From: DASSSQ01 sp963839285 | Lineage (GTDB): Bacteria > Actinomycetota > Thermoleophilia > Gaiellales > Gaiellaceae | NCBI GenBank assembly: GCA_963839285.1 | Contig: CAWIUN010000021.1 | Location: forward strand, 62,001-126,000 | Direction: 5' to 3' | DNA: 64,000 nt | Shown here: positions 60,535-64,000 of the stretch, one piece after another | Layout: each line of letters starts with the position of its first letter | Numbering within the stretch: the first letter of the stretch is position 1 | Notes under the pieces: generated by a model | What the model saw: the letters and a program-made list of their open reading frames with translations, nothing else | What the model was told of the DNA's origin: nothing | Database searches by the model: none | Made by a program: the position numbers and the translations under genes

Positions 60535-61098
60535 ATGACATCCGAACGGAAGCCGCCGATGCGGCACAGCGAGGAATCGGACGCGCAGCAGCTCGAGCGC
60601 GCCCGCGAGCAGGGCGAGGCCTACGCCCGCGCGATGGAGGCGATGGACGAGGAGTCGGACTCCGGCGTGCTCGTGCAGCGCGCCGGCGACTACGAGGTCG
60701 CGATCGCGGTCGAGGAGGCCGAGGGCATGTGGCACCCGGACGGGGACGACCTCGTCTGGCGCGACCCGACCGACGAGAACTGCCACGTCGAGGTGGCCGT
60801 CCGCGACGGCGCCGACGGGCGCTTCGTGCCGGGCCTGACCGTGCACGTGACCCTCGTCGGGCCGGACGGGGACGAGGTCGGGACGCACGAGCAGCCGTTC
60901 CTCTGGCACCCGTGGCTCTACCACTACGGGCGCAACTGGCAGGTCCCGGGAGAGGGCGAGTACCGGATCCGGGTGCGGATCGACCCGCCGACCTTCATGC
61001 GCCACGACCACGAGAACGGCCGCCGCTACCGCGAGGCCGTCGAGGTCGAGTTCGAGGGCGTCGAGATCGAGCCCGACCAGAAGACGGTCGAGTCGTAG
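60535..61098 (+). CDS. Tp34/P19-type iron-transport domain protein without signal peptide
   Basis: A 187-residue protein. After a charged N-terminal helix (about 1-40), the rest follows the Ig-like Tp34/P19 iron-binding domain pattern: EAEGMWHPDGDDLVW, HVEVAVRDGADGRFVPGLTV, LWHPWLYHYGRNWQVPGEGE and PPTFMRHDHENGR. Its Met and His residues can form a metal site. Usual members are periplasmic lipoproteins, but this one has no signal peptide or lipobox, so it seems cytosolic or surface-released. Convergent with PPOX, over a long hairpin. Assignment moderate. Confidence 0.65.
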   Translation: MTSERKPPMRHSEESDAQQLERAREQGEAYARAMEAMDEESDSGVLVQRAGDYEVAIAVEEAEGMWHPDGDDLVWRDPTDENCHVEVAVRDGADGRFVPGLTVHVTLVGPDGDEVGTHEQPFLWHPWLYHYGRNWQVPGEGEYRIRVRIDPPTFMRHDHENGRRYREAVEVEFEGVEIEPDQKTVES

Positions 61099-61105
61099 CC
61101 GTGGA

Positions 61106-61155
61106 GAGGCTCGATGCGTGGTGTCCGCGGCCGCGGACACGGCGCATCAAGCCTC
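61106..61155. terminator. 50-base near-perfect inverted repeat between convergent genes
   Basis: An outer stem GAGGCTCGATGCG/CGCATCAAGCCTC (one mismatch) encloses a perfect 20-base palindrome, GTGTCCGCGG/CCGCGGACAC. It begins 7 bases after the Tp34-like stop and runs over the stop codon of the PPOX gene. It can form a hairpin of over 20 pairs on either transcript. A bidirectional terminator is likely. Confidence 0.7.
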
Positions 61156-61543
61156 GAAGGGCAGCGTCTGCACGTCCGAGCGGTCGACCTCGACGAGGTA
61201 GACCGTGCCGCTCCGCAGCGGGAAGGGCGCGCCGATGTAGGCGTCCGAGATCCGGTCGATCACCGCGAGCGCGTCGTCGCCCTCGAGGGTGGCGGCGACC
61301 CGCCCGCGCGCCCAGGCGCGGCGGTACGGGTTCGCGCGGTCCGTGACCGACAGCGCGACCCTCGGGTCGCGGGCGAGATTCCGCGCCTTCCGGCTCGCCG
61401 CCTGCGTGAAGAAGGCGATCCGGCCGTCCTCGACGATCGTCCAGAGCGGCACCGAATGCGGCGCGCCGTCCGGCAGCACCGTCGCGAGATGGGCGAAGTG
61501 ACCGCCGGAGAAGAGCGCGCTGCGCCTCGTCGGACAGGGCCAT
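61147..61543 (-). CDS. PPOX-class F420-dependent oxidoreductase, frame break
   Basis: About 131 residues. ATG 61543 gives ALSDEAQRALL; the frame breaks near 61520, and the other frame continues FSGGHFAHLATVLPDGAPHS, VPLWTIVEDGRIAFFTQAAS, RKARNLARDPRVALSVTD and VYLVEVDRSDV. This is the split-barrel fold of F420/FMN PPOX enzymes. TAGGCT ends 8 bases before the start. The substrate is unknown. The break is probably a sequencing error. Confidence 0.85.
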
Positions 61544-61567
61544 CGCCAAAAAGCCTACTCTGCGCGG
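61544..61567. promoter_or_regulatory. 24-bp divergent promoter with overlapping -10 boxes
   Basis: AGCCTACTCT contains TAGGCT on the minus strand (61557-61552, 8 bases before the PPOX ATG) and TACTCT on the plus strand (61556-61561, 6 bases before the YqgE GTG). As at 57247, both transcripts would be leaderless and share one polymerase site. Confidence 0.5.
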
Positions 61568-62110
61568 GTGGAATCGCTCCGGGGACAGCTCCTGATCGCG
61601 GCGCCGAGCCTCGTCGACCCGAACTTCCGGCGGACGGTCGTCCTGATCGCCCAGCACAGCGAGGAGGGCGCGATGGGCCTCGTCCTCAACCGCCCGGCCG
61701 ACACGAGCGTCGCCGAGGCGGTGCCGCCGCTCGCCGAGCTGGTCGGAGACGACGAGCCCGTCTGGTCGGGCGGCCCGGTCGAGCCGGGCGGCGTGATCGT
61801 GCTCGGCGCCTTCACCGAGCCGGACGCCCCGGCCGAGGTCGTCTTCGGCGACGTCGGCTTCATGGCGGCCGAGGCCGACCCGGACGAGGTCGCCGGGACG
61901 ACCCGCCGCGCCCGCGTCTTCGCCGGCTACGCGGGCTGGTCGGCCGGCCAGCTCGAGCAGGAGCTCGAGGAGGAGGCGTGGTTCGTCGAGCCCGCGGTCG
62001 AGGAGGACGTCTTCAACGCCTCCGACGACCTCTGGCGCGACGTGCTCGCCCGCAAGGGCGGCGCCTACGCGGTGCTCTCGAAGATGCCGCCCGACCCGTC
62101 GCTGAACTAG
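61568..62110 (+). CDS. YqgE/AlgH family protein
   Basis: A 180-residue UPF0301 protein: LRGQLLIAAPSLVDPNFRRT, VVLIAQHSEEGAMGLVLNRP, VWSGGPVEPGGVIVLG and the end motif ARVFAGYAGWSAGQLEQEL. The structure of relatives is known, but the role is not; some are linked to alginate regulation or quality control. GTG 61568 is leaderless-like. The stop lies in a hairpin shared with the convergent SDR gene. Confidence 0.92.
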   Translation: MESLRGQLLIAAPSLVDPNFRRTVVLIAQHSEEGAMGLVLNRPADTSVAEAVPPLAELVGDDEPVWSGGPVEPGGVIVLGAFTEPDAPAEVVFGDVGFMAAEADPDEVAGTTRRARVFAGYAGWSAGQLEQELEEEAWFVEPAVEEDVFNASDDLWRDVLARKGGAYAVLSKMPPDPSLN

Positions 62111-62138
62111 CGGCGCCGCCACGCCGCGCGAGCCGCTA
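62108..62138. terminator. Hairpin spanning both stops of a convergent pair
   Basis: TAGCGGC (62108-62114) and GCCGCTA (62132-62138) are perfect inverted copies; the first contains the YqgE stop TAG and the second the SDR stop. With a 17-base loop it is weaker than the one at 61106 but has the same layout. Confidence 0.4.
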
Positions 62139-62849
62139 GAGCGGCGGGCGCTCGCCCTCGTGGCCCTCGACGCGGGGGCCGGGGACGTTCGGGAAGCGGA
62201 ACTGCACCGGCTCGCGGCCGGGCTGGACGGCCCACGCCTGGCCCGTCTCCTCGCTGCGGGCGGCGAGCAGCACCGCGGCGGCGACGTCCTCGGCCTCGAG
62301 CAGCGGGAAGCGGGCCGCCGCGAAGGCCTCCCGCTGCCCGCCCTTGTCCAGCATCGGCGTGTCCGCGATCCCCGGGCAGACGCAGTTGATCCGGATCCCG
62401 CGCGCCTCGAGCTGCGGCGCGACCGCGCGGACGAAGCCGACGACCGCGTGCTTGGTCAGCGTGTAGACCGGGTCGCTCGGCATCGCGGTCAGCCCCGCGA
62501 GCGAGGCGGTGACGACGAAGGCGCTGCCCCGCTGCATCAGCGGCGCCAGCTGGCGGACGCCGAGGACGACGCCGTCGACGTTCGTCCGCCAGGCGCGGCG
62601 GTACTCCTCGTCGCCGAGCAGCCGGATGTCGCTCTCGCCGGTGAGGACGCCCGCGTTCAGGCAGACGAGGTCGGCCGGCAGCGCCCCCTCCCAGTCGCGC
62701 GCGTCGCCGACGTCGAAGCCGTCCTCGAGGTCGAGCACCTCGACGTCGACCGCCTCCGCCTCGAGCGCGGCCACGATCGCGGCGCCGATCCCGGAGCGGC
62801 CGCCCGTGACGAGCGCGGTCTCAGGGAACGAGGACGACCTTGCCGACAC
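62136..62849 (-). CDS. Short-chain dehydrogenase/reductase
   Basis: A 237-residue Rossmann-fold oxidoreductase. The coenzyme motif is ALVTGGRSGIGAAIV, the NAG motif LVCLNAGVL, then SLAGLTAMPSDPVYTLTKHA with the catalytic Tyr-x3-Lys, and INCVCPGIADTPML. ATG 62849 overlaps the end of the quinone oxidoreductase gene by 29 bases, so the two are co-transcribed with the enoyl-CoA hydratase. It likely acts on a hydroxyacyl or alcohol intermediate; the substrate is unknown. Confidence 0.9.
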   Translation of the reverse strand: MSARSSSFPETALVTGGRSGIGAAIVAALEAEAVDVEVLDLEDGFDVGDARDWEGALPADLVCLNAGVLTGESDIRLLGDEEYRRAWRTNVDGVVLGVRQLAPLMQRGSAFVVTASLAGLTAMPSDPVYTLTKHAVVGFVRAVAPQLEARGIRINCVCPGIADTPMLDKGGQREAFAAARFPLLEAEDVAAAVLLAARSEETGQAWAVQPGREPVQFRFPNVPGPRVEGHEGERPPL

Positions 62850-63724
62850 TCTGTCTCGACTCCAGGTGCTCGAGCGCCTCGTTCGCCTGCTCGAGCGGGA
62901 ACTCGGCGCCGACGACGGGCGCGAAGGCGCCGTCGCCCCAGAGGCCGAGGATCTCGGCGGCCGCCTCGCGGACGACGTCCGGCCGCAGCTGCGTCAGCCG
63001 GCCGAGGTAGAAGCCGTGCACGCTGACGTTGCGGCCGACGAGGAACTGCGGGCTGACGTCCTGCCAGAGCCCGCCCGCGAAGCCGATCGCGACGATCGAG
63101 CCGAGCGGGCGCGAGCACTCCGAGCGAGTCGGCGAACACCTGCCCGCCGACGGGGTCGAGGACGTGGTCTGCCTTGACCTGCCCGGCGAACTCGTCGTAG
63201 GCGTAGGCCTCCTCGGCGCCGTGCTCGAGCGCGAAGCGGCGCTTGGCCTCCGAGCCGGCGGTCGCGACGACGCGGGCGCCGAGGTGCCGCGCCACCTGGA
63301 TCGCGGCGCTGCCGACGCCGCCCGCGGCCGCGTGCACGAGCACGGTCTGGCCCTCGCGGACGCGCGCCTGCCGCGTCAGCGGGATCCAGGCGGTCAGGTA
63401 GGTGAGCAGGAACGCGGCGCCCTCGGCGTAGCTCGCCGATCCGGGCAGCTCGAGCAGCCAGTCCGGCTGGACGACGACGCGCTCGGCGTAGCCGCCGCCG
63501 CTGCCGCGCACGAAGCCGAGCACGCGCCGGCCCTCGAAGTCGCCCGCGACCTCGGAGCCCGGCACGAACGGCAGCTCGGGCATCTGCGGGTACTGCCCGC
63601 GCCGGATCAGGACGTCCGCGAAGTTGAGCCCCGCGGCACGCACCTGGAGCGACGGGCCCTCGGGCTCGGGCACGTCCTCGATCGCCAGGCGCCCGCCGAC
63701 CTCGCGCAGGACCGCGGCCCTCAC
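62821..63724 (-). CDS. Quinone oxidoreductase-like MDR protein, frame break
   Basis: About 301 residues. The N-terminal GroES-like part has REVGGRLAIEDVPEPEGPSL and AGLNFADVLIRRGQYPQMPE; the Rossmann motif is VLVHAAAGGVGSAAIQVARH. The frame breaks near 63112, after LGVL; the other frame continues VSPQFLVGRNVSVHGFYLGR and ends SVGKVVLVP. It lacks the zinc ligands, as in NADPH:quinone reductases. It begins one base after the hydratase stop, with GTG 63724. The break is probably a sequencing error. Confidence 0.87.
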
Positions 63725-63725
63725 C

Positions 63726-64000
63726 TCAGCGTCCCGTCCAGCTCGGCTCGCGCTTCTCGAGGAAGGCGGCGACGCCCTCCTGCCCGTCCTCGCTCTGCAG
63801 GCAGGCGGCGAAGGCGTGGAACTCGCGCTCGTAGTCGGGCTGCGCGCGCGTCTCGGCGAGCAGCTGCTTGATCCGGCCGATCGCGTGCGGCGACTGCTTC
63901 GCGAGCGTGCCCGCGATCTGCTCGATCCCCGCCTCGAGGTCGTCGACGAGGGCCTCGACGAGCCCCCAGCGCTCGGCCTGCTCGGCGGAGATCCGCTCGC
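63726..64000 (-). CDS. Enoyl-CoA hydratase/isomerase family protein, C-terminal fragment
   Basis: The last 91 codons of a crotonase-family protein whose 5' end lies beyond the right edge. It reads ISAEQAERWGLVEALVDDLE, AKQSPHAIGRIKQLLAE, and ends EREFHAFAACLQSEDGQEGV, AFLEKREPSWTGR, the typical C-terminal trimerisation helices. The active-site residues are off the window. It is the first visible gene of a run with the quinone oxidoreductase and SDR, suggesting acyl-CoA metabolism. Confidence 0.88.
   Translation of the reverse strand, partial: ERISAEQAERWGLVEALVDDLEAGIEQIAGTLAKQSPHAIGRIKQLLAETRAQPDYEREFHAFAACLQSEDGQEGVAAFLEKREPSWTGR

Overview
The window is very GC-rich DNA from an actinobacterium. 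The best guess is the Thermoleophilia/Gaiellales-Solirubrobacterales side of the phylum. Pointers are a fused PafB-PafC WYL regulator, two F420/PPOX-type enzymes, many GTG starts, 4-bp GTGA/ATGA gene overlaps, and cytochrome c maturation System I (ccmE, ccmF), which most classical actinobacteria lack. This placement is an inference from gene content; no marker tree could be run. No rRNA, tRNA, CRISPR array, transposase or prophage gene was found.

Layout. 0-7.4 kb: zinc-ribbon membrane proteins, a CCCH-tailed protein, PafBC, a histidine kinase, QueG and an MDR oxidoreductase. 7.5-8.9 kb: a cyclic-nucleotide-binding protein, a MIP18/SufT-like Fe-S factor and a Flp-type pilin. 8.9-12.8 kb: a four-gene operon with 4-bp overlaps (calcineurin-like phosphoesterase, cyclic 2,3-diphosphoglycerate synthetase, 2-phosphoglycerate kinase, class II fructose bisphosphatase). 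12.9-15.8 kb: PD-(D/E)XK protein, phosphoribosyltransferase, and an NRAMP transporter behind a DtxR/MntR-type box. 15.9-20.6 kb: M23 peptidase, zinc-ribbon protein, CcmI-like, CcmF and CcmE. 20.6-26.7 kb: MerR regulator, two TIM-barrel proteins, beta-propeller protein, phosphomannomutase/phosphoglucomutase, thioesterase and GAF fragment. 26.7-32 kb: an accessory-looking stretch with a decayed gene, cupin, a large LuxR-type regulator and a DHFR-like protein. 32-44.3 kb: Rel, RecJ, L,D-transpeptidase, truncated globin, ruvCAB, YebC and PdxT. 44.3-53.9 kb: a large subtilase, an MBL hydrolase and a branched-chain amino-acid transporter (livGFHM, TetR, livK). 54-58.5 kb: histidine phosphatase, DUF6285 protein, kinase-like phosphotransferase, LLM oxidoreductase and acyl-CoA dehydrogenase. 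58.5-64 kb: ThiI, Tp34-like protein, PPOX, YqgE/AlgH, SDR, quinone oxidoreductase and enoyl-CoA hydratase.

How the genes work together. The cDPG operon would divert 2-phosphoglycerate into a cyclic phosphorylated solute next to a gluconeogenic phosphatase. The kinase-like protein, DUF6285 protein and acyl-CoA dehydrogenase match the set used elsewhere to break down 4-hydroxy acids. The liv cluster shows a clear promoter, two candidate TetR operators and a strong terminator.

Two cautions. At least 25 single-base frame breaks occur, many in conserved housekeeping genes, so they look like sequencing error; such genes are reported as one CDS each. Many first genes have a TAnnnT box 6-12 nt before the start codon and no Shine-Dalgarno, which suggests leaderless mRNAs.
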